A DNA stretch of 25,134 nucleotides from DALYLB01 sp046154695. Lineage in GTDB: Bacteria > Acidobacteriota > Blastocatellia > RBC074. The position numbers and the translations under genes were made by a program. This document shows positions 12,313 to 18,511 of the stretch, one piece after another. Under the pieces are notes generated by a model, which saw only the letters and a program-made list of their open reading frames with translations, was not told the origin of the DNA and made no database searches. The stretch's first letter is position 1, and every line of letters begins with the position of its first letter. The stretch spans positions 1 through 25,134 of the forward strand of contig JBJXFI010000244.1 of assembly GCA_046154695.1 (NCBI GenBank), given 5' to 3'.

Positions 12313-15099
12313 ATGGCCCGACATCTTCGTTTTTCGCGGCTCAGCCTGTCTGAACAGCCGCTGGTCTTCCTCGCGCTCGCCTTCATTGGCGGCCTCCTGG
12401 TCGCGACTCTGTTTCCCGGTTCGATTCGATTTTGGATTCCGATCGTTTTCCTTGCATGGCTGTGCGCGGGCGTGTGCCTGTGGCGCGGGCGCGGCGGGAG
12501 GGTTGTGACGGGGATCCTGCTTGTCGGATGTCTGGGGAGCGGCGGGGCGCTCGGGGCGATGGGGGAGCGAGAGGCGGGTCCGGACCGCATACGGCGCATG
12601 TTCGAGCGCGGCGAGCTGAATTCGGAGGAGCCGGTCGAACTGCACGGCATGCTGGAGGCGGCGCCGGAGCTGGCGCCGGATCGCATCTACCTGCGAATCA
12701 CCGTCGAGCGGCTCGCGACGCGCGGCCGGGAGCGTCCGGCCGCGGGCAGCGTGCGGATCACGGTGCCGTTCAATGACGAAGAGTCGCGCGCGGAGTATGA
12801 CCGGCTGGGCATCGATTACGGCGCGCGAATCCGGCTGCTCTGCACGCTCCGCGACCGCGGCGGGTATCGAAATCCGGGCGCGCCGGATTTCGACGAGATG
12901 CTCGAATTTCGCGGCCTCGACGCCCGCGGAGGGGTGAAGAGCCCCCTGCTCATCGAGCGGCTCGGAGAAGGGCGTCACAGCGCGATCCTGCGCGCGCTCT
13001 ACCGGGTTCGTTCGCGGGCGCTGTCGGTGACGCTGCGGCGGTTTCAGCAGCCGGCTTCGGGGATTCTCGCGGCGGCGCTCTTCGGGAACCGATATTTTCT
13101 GCCGCGCGGGCCGGCCGAATCGTTCCGGGCGGGCGGGACGTTCCATCTGCTGGTGATCTCGGGATCCCATTTCGCCATGATCTCCGTGATCGGGCTCTGG
13201 CTGGCCGCGCGAGTGAGCCGTTCGCGGGCGGTGAGGGAATCGCTGGTCGTGGCGCTGATGTGGGGATACGCGTTGATGGTCGGCGCGGAGCCCTCGATCA
13301 CGCGGGCGGTCGTCATGCTGACCATCGTGGTCGGGGGGCGGCTGCTTTTTCGCCGGTCGATCGGGACGAACCTGCTGGCCGCGGCGGCGATCATCCTGCT
13401 CGCCTGGCAGCCGCATGATCTCTTCAATCCCGGCTTTCAGCTCTCGTTCCTGACGGTCCTCGCGATCGTCGCCTTCACCGCGCCGCTCTATCTGCGATTG
13501 CGGGCGATCGGGCAGTGGCGGCCGTCGGCCGCAACGCCCTATCCGCCGCGGGCGCCGGCCTGGGTTTGCTGGCTGGCCGAGGCGCTGTTTTGGGATGAGC
13601 GCGCGTTTCGCGCGGAGATGGCCGAGGCGCACATCCGCTTTCGCCTGCGGAAGGCGCGCGCGGCCGTGATCCTGAATCGGTGGCGGCTCCAGCCGCCGCT
13701 GGTCGCGATCGCTGCCACGCTGCTCACGACCACGGGCGTGCAGATCGGCCTGCTGCCGATGATGCTTTTTTATTTTCACCGGTTCTCAGCCGTCTCTCCG
13801 GCGGCGAATGTCGTCGAGAGCGCGCTGATCTCGCTCCTGATGATCGCGGGCGCGGTCTTTCTGGCGCTCCATTGGCTGATTGGCGAGGGAATCGCCCCGC
13901 TGGCGGGGGGCGTCGATCTGCTGGCGCGGCTGATCGTAAAATCCGGCGATTGGATGCTCGCCCGGCGGGGGGCGGCTTTTCGCGTCCCCGACTGGGGCGC
14001 GGGCTGGCAGTGGGTCTTCGCCGCCTTCTTTTGCGCGGGGCTGATCCTGATTCTCTGTCTCGATCTCTCGAACCCGCTTCGAAAAGGGGATGAGCCGCGG
14101 GATGCCCGGCGCGGGCGGTCGGGGCGCATTGCGGTCCTTGCGGCGCTGCCGACGATGGCGGCGCTCGGCCTACTGCTTGCGCTGCATCCGTTTGAGCACG
14201 AGTACGAGCGCGGCCGGCTGAGCGTCACCTTCCTCGATGTCGGGCAGGGGGATGCGATTCTGCTGCGTTTTCCCCGGGGGCGAACGATGCTGCTCGACAG
14301 CGGAGGGCGCCCGGACTATCGCGGCGGCGAGGATGCCGATCCCGAGGGCGAGCTTCTCGTCGAGGACCGCCTCGGCATCGGCGAGGCCGCCGTCATGCCG
14401 TTTCTATGGCGATGCGGGATCAAGCGGCTGGATTGGATCGTCGCGAGCCACGCCGACGCGGACCACGTGGAGGGATTCGGCGAGATCGCGCGCGCGTTCG
14501 AGATCGGGCGCGCCCTGCGCGGCCCTTCATCGAAGGCCGGACCGGATCGCTTCGATCGGGCCGTTCTGCTTTCCAGGGCGCCGCTCGAGCGCAGCGCGCG
14601 AGGCGGACGCATGGAGATCGACGGCGTGACGATCGAGACCCTGTCGCCCACGGCCGATTCCGCGGCCGTTCCGCGCTCCGACAACAACGAATCCCTCGTG
14701 CTGCGCGCAACGTTCGGCGGCCGCCGCTTTCTGTTCACCGGCGACATCGAGCGCGAGGCCGAGGCCGGGCTTTGCGAATCGACAGGGGATCTTCGCGCCG
14801 ACGTGCTCAAGGTGGCGCATCACGGATCGCGGACCTCCTCCACGGTCGAGTTTCTGCAGCGCGTGCGGCCCGTCCACGCCGTGATCTCGGTCGCCGAACC
14901 CAGCCCCTTCGGCCATCCTCATCCGGACGCCATCGCGCGCCTGCGGAATTCCGGCGCCCGCGTCTGGCGCACCAGTCGATGCGGCGCGATCACCGTCTCC
15001 ACCGACGGCGGCGACCTTCGCCTCGAAACGGCCGTCAGGTGCGAATCCGATTCGCGATCCGCCGATACCGCTTCGCGCTCATCCCCCGCACGACGATGA
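12313..15099 (+). CDS. comEC: ComEC/Rec2 competence DNA-uptake channel
   Basis: Inner-membrane channel that moves single-stranded DNA into the cytoplasm during natural transformation. It is 928 aa, longer than the usual 700-800. Two N-terminal membrane helices (~15-75) precede an OB-like DUF4131 region. The Competence domain begins near residue 230, with the hallmark FHLLVISGSHFAMI at ~277 and many hydrophobic helices. A hydrophilic Arg-rich insert at ~395-465 is unusual. The C-terminal metallo-beta-lactamase domain starts near 637 (VTFLDVGQGDAILLRF) and has an intact metal motif H713-x-D715-x-D717-H718, plus FTGDIE and KVAHHGSR (H836, H837), so a nuclease role is plausible. The last ~22 residues run past the conserved fold, antisense to comEA. 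The ribosome-binding site is weak. Confidence 0.95.
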   Translation: MARHLRFSRLSLSEQPLVFLALAFIGGLLVATLFPGSIRFWIPIVFLAWLCAGVCLWRGRGGRVVTGILLVGCLGSGGALGAMGEREAGPDRIRRMFERGELNSEEPVELHGMLEAAPELAPDRIYLRITVERLATRGRERPAAGSVRITVPFNDEESRAEYDRLGIDYGARIRLLCTLRDRGGYRNPGAPDFDEMLEFRGLDARGGVKSPLLIERLGEGRHSAILRALYRVRSRALSVTLRRFQQPASGILAAALFGNRYFLPRGPAESFRAGGTFHLLVISGSHFAMISVIGLWLAARVSRSRAVRESLVVALMWGYALMVGAEPSITRAVVMLTIVVGGRLLFRRSIGTNLLAAAAIILLAWQPHDLFNPGFQLSFLTVLAIVAFTAPLYLRLRAIGQWRPSAATPYPPRAPAWVCWLAEALFWDERAFRAEMAEAHIRFRLRKARAAVILNRWRLQPPLVAIAATLLTTTGVQIGLLPMMLFYFHRFSAVSPAANVVESALISLLMIAGAVFLALHWLIGEGIAPLAGGVDLLARLIVKSGDWMLARRGAAFRVPDWGAGWQWVFAAFFCAGLILILCLDLSNPLRKGDEPRDARRGRSGRIAVLAALPTMAALGLLLALHPFEHEYERGRLSVTFLDVGQGDAILLRFPRGRTMLLDSGGRPDYRGGEDADPEGELLVEDRLGIGEAAVMPFLWRCGIKRLDWIVASHADADHVEGFGEIARAFEIGRALRGPSSKAGPDRFDRAVLLSRAPLERSARGGRMEIDGVTIETLSPTADSAAVPRSDNNESLVLRATFGGRRFLFTGDIEREAEAGLCESTGDLRADVLKVAHHGSRTSSTVEFLQRVRPVHAVISVAEPSPFGHPHPDAIARLRNSGARVWRTSRCGAITVSTDGGDLRLETAVRCESDSRSADTASRSSPARR

Positions 15100-15298
15100 C
15101 CTCCTGCGGGCGCTTGAATGGGCCATGCAATCGGCGATGCGCCACGATCCGCCCGGCCAGCACCGGGCCGAGCCCCGGCAGCGATTGCAGCTCCTTCTCG
15201 GAAGCCGTATTGATGTCGATTGCCGGCGGACTCTGCGCGCCCGCCGGCATCGCCAGAATCAAAACCAGGAACAGAATCGACAACCAGATGCTCCTCAT
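15035..15298 (-). CDS. comEA: ComEA-like secreted helix-hairpin-helix DNA-binding protein
   Basis: Small exported DNA-binding protein, 87 aa from the ATG at 15298, one base after the stop of the upstream AlbA_2 gene (TGAAATG), so probably translated by reinitiation. An ATG at 15313 would add five residues. The start is a classic signal peptide (MRSIWLSILFLVLILAMPAGAQ, cleavage near AGA-Q). The rest is one HhH domain: IDINTASEKELQSLPGLGPVLA, then GPFKRPQEVIVVRGMS. Gram-negative ComEA proteins of this size bind incoming double-stranded DNA in the periplasm and ratchet it inward to ComEC. Its 3' end overlaps the comEC 3' end by 65 bp on the opposite strand. Confidence 0.88.
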   Translation of the reverse strand: MRSIWLSILFLVLILAMPAGAQSPPAIDINTASEKELQSLPGLGPVLAGRIVAHRRLHGPFKRPQEVIVVRGMSAKRYRRIANRIRT

Positions 15299-15299
15299 T

Positions 15300-16616
15300 T
15301 CATCGCAGCCCATGAATCTTGAGGCGGAACTCGTTGCCGGTGATGGAGGGACCGTCGGGGGCGCGGCGGGCGACGTTCACCGATTCGTTGAAGATCATCG
15401 GGATGCCGCCGCGGGGCGAGGGCAGGCCGTAATGCGGATTGGTGAAGACCGCCTTCAATCGCGGGTTGGGCGGGATCGCGACGCCGTACCGGAGCGAGAT
15501 GATCGGCAGTTCGAGCGGCCGGGACGGGTTGATGAACTCCACGCTGTCGTCGTAAATGTTGATGCGCGCGCGGGCCTCGCGCGCGCTCCATTCGCGGTGG
15601 GCGAAGAAGTTGGTCACCGCCTCCAAAATCGCGCCCCGGTGATAGTTCGCCCGCCCGGACACGAAGCCGGCCTCCTCCCCCGCGCCGTTCTCCCGGGCCT
15701 TGCGGGAGGGCCGGGAATCCCAGAGATCGACATAACGCCTGAGAAAGTGGATCGAGCCGTCGAAGAGGCGCAGCAGGTTGCCCTGCAAGTGGATCTGCTC
15801 GACGACCGGCGCCGTGGGCGTATTGCCGCTCAATCGCGTCAGCCGCACATCGGCGTTCGGCAGCAGCCGCTTCAGGCTCTCATCCCATCCGAACAGCAGC
15901 ATCCCGCTTATCGTCGGCAGGAGCGTCTCGCCCACCTTGATCGCCAGCCCCATCTCGCGCATCACCGCGTCGGTCGGATATCCCCGGCTCGATTCCTCCC
16001 AGTACCCCGGATTGACCCCGCGGACATAGCTCCAGAAGAGCGACTCGTCGATATCGCCGTCGAATCGCGCCTGAAAGACCGGCGCCTGCTCGAAGCCCAC
16101 AACGTGCGATTCATTGTAGATCGTCGAGATCTCTTCGCGGCTCGCCTCGCGCTTGGTCGCGCCTTCCCGGATATAGTAGCGATCATCCAGGGTCCGGTGC
16201 GGGCGGTTGCCCGTATCGACTTCAAGAATCACGATCCGCCGGCCGCTGTCGAAGGCGACCTTGTTGATGTAGGGGAAGACCGGCGGCTGAATCTCATGCG
16301 AGCACATCCCGCGCAACTGCTCCTCGATCTCCTCGACATCGTCGACGCCCTCGATTCGGAGCTGGTCGTTGACCCCGAAGATGATCGCGCCGCCGTCCGT
16401 GTTCGCGAGCGCGATGACCTCGGCGATCAGCTTTTCGACATTGCTGAACCGGACCTTGAGTTCGAGATAGGTGTCTTCCCCGCCGCGCAGCATGCGCACG
16501 ATCTCGGTTCGCGAGATGTTCTGGGCGGGAAGATCGATCTGATAGGCCAGGTAAGACCGCGTTGAACCGGGCTGCTGCCGCGGCCGCTGATGATTATGGT
16601 GGCGCTTTCGTGACAT
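15300..16616 (-). CDS. AlbA_2 (Schlafen-like) / HATPase RecG-like putative DNA-binding ATPase
   Basis: Product of 438 aa related to COG2865 transcriptional regulators/predicted ATPases. Residues ~1-30 are a basic, His/Arg/Gln-rich tail (MSRKRHHNHQRPRQQ). Residues ~45-165 are an AlbA_2 domain: EDTYLELKVRF, LIAEVIALANTDGGAIIFGV, IVILEVDTGNRPHRT and YYIREGATKREAS. The C-terminal ~140 residues resemble the HATPase_c_4 region of RecG-like proteins: RGAILEAVTNFFAHREWS, RINIYDDSVEFINPSRP, then NPRLKAVFTN and GLPSPRGGIPMIF. Family members are annotated as regulators, as accessory genes and in some defence loci; the role here is unknown. It lies one base upstream of comEA on the same strand. A link to DNA uptake is inference from position. 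No good ribosome-binding site was found at the ATG. Confidence 0.88.
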   Translation of the reverse strand: MSRKRHHNHQRPRQQPGSTRSYLAYQIDLPAQNISRTEIVRMLRGGEDTYLELKVRFSNVEKLIAEVIALANTDGGAIIFGVNDQLRIEGVDDVEEIEEQLRGMCSHEIQPPVFPYINKVAFDSGRRIVILEVDTGNRPHRTLDDRYYIREGATKREASREEISTIYNESHVVGFEQAPVFQARFDGDIDESLFWSYVRGVNPGYWEESSRGYPTDAVMREMGLAIKVGETLLPTISGMLLFGWDESLKRLLPNADVRLTRLSGNTPTAPVVEQIHLQGNLLRLFDGSIHFLRRYVDLWDSRPSRKARENGAGEEAGFVSGRANYHRGAILEAVTNFFAHREWSAREARARINIYDDSVEFINPSRPLELPIISLRYGVAIPPNPRLKAVFTNPHYGLPSPRGGIPMIFNESVNVARRAPDGPSITGNEFRLKIHGLR

Positions 16617-16670
16617 AACTGAGACTGTCGCGACGCGGGGGGGCGTGAATGTGCCGGTTGCTCAATGCTC

Positions 16671-16750
16671 AAAAGGCGCAATCAACACACGAGCCGGATT
16701 TCTCACCACCGGGGTCGGGCCCCCTGATCGGGCCATGTGTCTTTTGCGCC
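16671..16750 (-). terminator. Long-stem terminator-like structure after tatA
   Basis: On the minus strand, GGCGCAA (complement of 16744-16750) pairs with TTGCGCC (16675-16681) and ACACA with TGTGT (16685-16689 and 16736-16740) across a 3x3 internal loop; TTTT (16674-16671) follows directly. The large loop contains further GGGG/CCCC pairing and two copies of TCGGGCC. It lies between tatA and the AlbA_2 gene and could end or attenuate the tatA transcript. Confidence 0.45.
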
Positions 16751-16797
16751 TCTTGCAGCCTGATTCGAAGATGGGAAGACGGTTCCCCCCACTTGGG

Positions 16798-16992
16798 CTA
16801 TAACGGCTTGGAGGGGTCTTTCTTGTCGTCGGAATCCTCGTTGACGCCGCTCTTGAAGCTGCGAATGCTCTCACCGAGCCCTTTCGCGAGCGAGGGAAGC
16901 CGGCTGCCGCCGAACAACAGGAGTAGGATGACGAGTACGATGATGAGTTCCGTGGGGCCCAGGCCGCCAATCAGAAAGAGAAAATTCTGCAT
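16798..16992 (-). CDS. tatA: Sec-independent protein translocase subunit TatA
   Basis: Pore-forming subunit of the twin-arginine system that exports folded proteins. It is 64 aa from the ATG at minus 16992; AAGGAG 9 nt upstream decides the start over a longer open frame. A short N-terminus leads to one membrane helix (ELIIVLVILLLLF), then the conserved Phe-Gly hinge (LFGGSRLPSLAKGLG), an amphipathic helix (ESIRSFKSG) and an acidic, charged tail (NEDSDDKKD). Length and FGGSRLP fit TatA/TatE rather than the longer TatB. No tatB or tatC is in the window. A near-consensus promoter lies just upstream and a terminator-like structure downstream, so it may be its own transcription unit. Confidence 0.94.
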   Translation of the reverse strand: MQNFLFLIGGLGPTELIIVLVILLLLFGGSRLPSLAKGLGESIRSFKSGVNEDSDDKKDPSKPL

Positions 16993-17035
16993 ACCGATTA
17001 TCTCCTTTTGGATTGCCTTAACGAGATGACAGACC

Positions 17036-17065
17036 ATTGTAGCCGCGCGCTTACAAGGGTGTCAA
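17036..17065 (-). promoter_or_regulatory. Strong sigma-70-type promoter for tatA
   Basis: On the minus strand TTGACA (complement of 17060-17065) and TACAAT (complement of 17036-17041) are spaced 18 nt. The -35 is perfect and the -10 has one mismatch. Transcription would start near 17029, about 36 nt before the tatA ATG. This is the best promoter in the window. Confidence 0.75.
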
Positions 17066-17076
17066 TCAGCCTTATC

Positions 17077-17105
17077 TTGATGTTGCCATCTTTCGATGCT
17101 ATAGT
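17077..17105 (+). promoter_or_regulatory. Sigma-70-type promoter for the ytxH unit
   Basis: TTGATG (17077-17082) and TATAGT (17100-17105) are spaced 17 nt, and TGC directly before the -10 makes it an extended -10 promoter. It points away from the tatA promoter, with only 11 bp between the two -35 boxes. The predicted start near 17112 leaves a leader of about 187 nt before ytxH. Confidence 0.65.
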
Positions 17106-17111
17106 CCGATG

Positions 17112-17274
17112 GGTCAAGGAAATACATCCATCGCAAGTATTGATCGGCATTTCAGCGCGCATATGAGCTTTTGCGCCGGTCTTTTCTGAATGGCGAGAGG
17201 CGAGTCGTTGTGGCTCCGGCCTCTCGCGCACCGTCTTTTTTGAAAATCCGTCGGCGGGTTCGATTGCCCGCCGA
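17112..17274 (+). promoter_or_regulatory. Hairpin-rich 5' leader of ytxH, possible attenuator or small RNA
   Basis: Three hairpins lie between the promoter and the ytxH ribosome-binding site. (1) GATCGGC (17142-17148) pairs with GCCGGTC (17175-17181), followed by TTTT. (2) GCGAGAGGC (17193-17201) pairs with GCCTCTCGC (17219-17227), with an inner GAGTC/GGCTC stem; T6 follows 8 nt later at 17236-17241. (3) TCGGCGGG (17251-17258) pairs with CCCGCCGA (17267-17274), just before AGGAGG at 17285-17290. Hairpins 1 and 2 resemble imperfect terminators, so this could be an attenuated leader or a separate RNA of about 75-130 nt. It matches no riboswitch I can name and holds only very short ORFs. Confidence 0.45.
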
Positions 17275-17298
17275 GTATCACGAGAGGAGGCTGAAGAT

Positions 17299-17697
17299 AT
17301 GGCACACGATAATGGCAATGGTGGGGACAAACTCGTCTATTTTCTGATTGGCGCCGGGATCGGCGCGGTGACGGCGCTGTTGTTCGCGCCAAAGGCCGGC
17401 AGCGAACTCCGTTCGGAGCTTGCCGATGCGACCAAGAAGGGGCTCGATTATGCCCGCGACACCGGCCGCGATGTGGGGGAACGCGCAACCGAGTATTATC
17501 AAACGGGAGTCGAACGCGCGTCGGAAATCGGCACCCGCAGCAAAGATACGGTCAACGAACTGACCGAGCGCGGCAAGGATCTGATCAATCGCCAGAAGGC
17601 CCAGTTCTCGGCCGCCATCGAGGCCGGCAAGCAGGGCTACCGCGAAGCCAAACAGACGGATCAGGGCAAGATCAGCGCGGCCGTCGATGAGGGGTAA
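17299..17697 (+). CDS. YtxH-domain membrane-anchored protein
   Basis: Small envelope-associated protein of 132 aa. The ATG at 17299 has AGGAGG 8 nt upstream. Residues ~10-30 (KLVYFLIGAGIGAVTALLFAPKAG) are the YtxH signature: a short Gly/Ala-rich membrane helix ending in LLFAPKAG. The rest is a long charged helix with repeats like those of LEA/apolipoprotein-type proteins (DATKKGLDYARDTGRDVGERA). No enzyme motif is present. In Bacillus, ytxH is linked to ytxG and is stress-induced; here the next gene looks YtxG-like, so the pair is probably co-transcribed and ends at the terminator at 18405. The molecular function of the family is unknown. Confidence 0.85.
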   Translation: MAHDNGNGGDKLVYFLIGAGIGAVTALLFAPKAGSELRSELADATKKGLDYARDTGRDVGERATEYYQTGVERASEIGTRSKDTVNELTERGKDLINRQKAQFSAAIEAGKQGYREAKQTDQGKISAAVDEG

Positions 17698-17807
17698 AGC
17701 AGACCGGCAAGACCCGTTTGGAGTTCCGCTTTCAAGCGGACCGTCTCCGGCCATTTCGGTTCCGCCGGAAGGGGGAATTTCAAGCGCGTTCTGAGGGGCA
17801 GGCAGTG

Positions 17808-18362
17808 GTGAGTAATACGTGGACAATCTTAATTGGCGTGGGTGTTCTGATCCTTCTGATCATCCAGGCGGCCGTCTTCATCGGAATGTATCTGCTGGCG
17901 AGACGGCTGGTCGGGTTGGCGGAGCGCGCGTCGCAACTGCAGGCGCGCGCCGAATACCTGCTCAACAACACGGAACCCGTGATCAAGATGGCGCATGGAT
18001 TGATGACCGAGCTGAAGGATGCCGGCGGGTATTTCGCGCAGGGAGTCCAGCACATCAACGCCATCGCCGAGATGGCCCGGGATGAGGTCGCGGACGTGCG
18101 CCATCTGCTGGGCGACACGACGGCGCTGGCCCGCCGGGAGGTCGACCGGGCCCGGGACAAGGTCGAACAGGTGCAGAACACGCTCGCCGTCGCGACCGAT
18201 CAGTTTGAACGGACGACCGCCATGGTTCAGCAAAGCGTGCTCGAACCCGCGCGCGAGTTCTCCTATTTGATGTACGGCTTGCGCCGCGGCCTGGAGGTTC
18301 TCATGGCGGGCCGTCGCCTGCCCGTCGACCGTGCGTATCAGGACGAAGAGATGTTTATTTGA
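17808..18362 (+). CDS. YtxG-like (DUF948-type) single-pass membrane coiled-coil protein
   Basis: Product of 184 aa from a GTG at 17808 (or 17805), chosen because AGGGG at 17794-17798 is well spaced. A longer open frame from 17718 has no plausible start, and its extra residues look non-coding. One N-terminal membrane helix (TILIGVGVLILLIIQAAVFIGMYLL) is followed by an extended charged helix, probably coiled coil (LLNNTEPVIKMAHGLM, DVRHLLGDTTALARREVDRARDKVEQVQNTL), and a short YLMYGLRRGLEVLMAGRR segment near the end. This matches the general architecture of DUF948/YtxG proteins, and the ytxH neighbour supports it. The gap 17698-17807 holds a small TCCGCT/AGCGGA hairpin and nothing else I can name. 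Confidence 0.75.
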   Translation: MSNTWTILIGVGVLILLIIQAAVFIGMYLLARRLVGLAERASQLQARAEYLLNNTEPVIKMAHGLMTELKDAGGYFAQGVQHINAIAEMARDEVADVRHLLGDTTALARREVDRARDKVEQVQNTLAVATDQFERTTAMVQQSVLEPAREFSYLMYGLRRGLEVLMAGRRLPVDRAYQDEEMFI

Positions 18363-18378
18363 CGCTCCAACTGGAGCG
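18363..18378 (+). other. Short hairpin directly after the YtxG-like stop
   Basis: CGCTCC (18363-18368) and GGAGCG (18373-18378) pair around a 4-nt loop beginning one base after the TGA. A second small palindrome (CGAATC/GATTCG, 18381-18394) follows. They may help define the 3' end together with the terminator at 18405. Confidence 0.35.
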
Positions 18379-18404
18379 GACGAATCGAGATTCGTATTGG
18401 AAAG

Positions 18405-18450
18405 GCACTCGCGCTCCGGTCTTTAAGAACGGCGGCGCGAGTGCTTTTTT
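18405..18450 (+). terminator. Strong intrinsic terminator of the ytxH-ytxG-like unit
   Basis: GCACTCGCGC (18405-18414) and GCGCGAGTGC (18435-18444) form a perfect 10-bp stem with a 20-nt loop, directly followed by TTTTTT (18445-18450). It separates the YtxG-like gene from ileS, 62 nt before the ileS ATG. Confidence 0.85.
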
Positions 18451-18511
18451 ATTGGGAATCTTTCCTGTATGATCACGGCTTCCTTGAATCGCCCCTGAAA
18501 TCCAGAGCGAA

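Noticed and set aside
14406..16565. 719-codon plus-strand frame running from comEC into the AlbA_2 gene
   Set aside because: It is an off-frame of comEC followed by antisense of comEA and the AlbA_2 gene, all of which have strong family motifs.
17196..17245. Short ORF beginning MARGESLWLRP inside the ytxH leader
   Set aside because: It lies across a hairpin and has no ribosome-binding site; the sequence is better explained as structure.
18451..18511. T-box or other long leader upstream of ileS
   Set aside because: Only 61 nt separate the preceding terminator from the ATG. There is a TATGAT at 18468 but no acceptable -35 box, so I did not call a promoter either.
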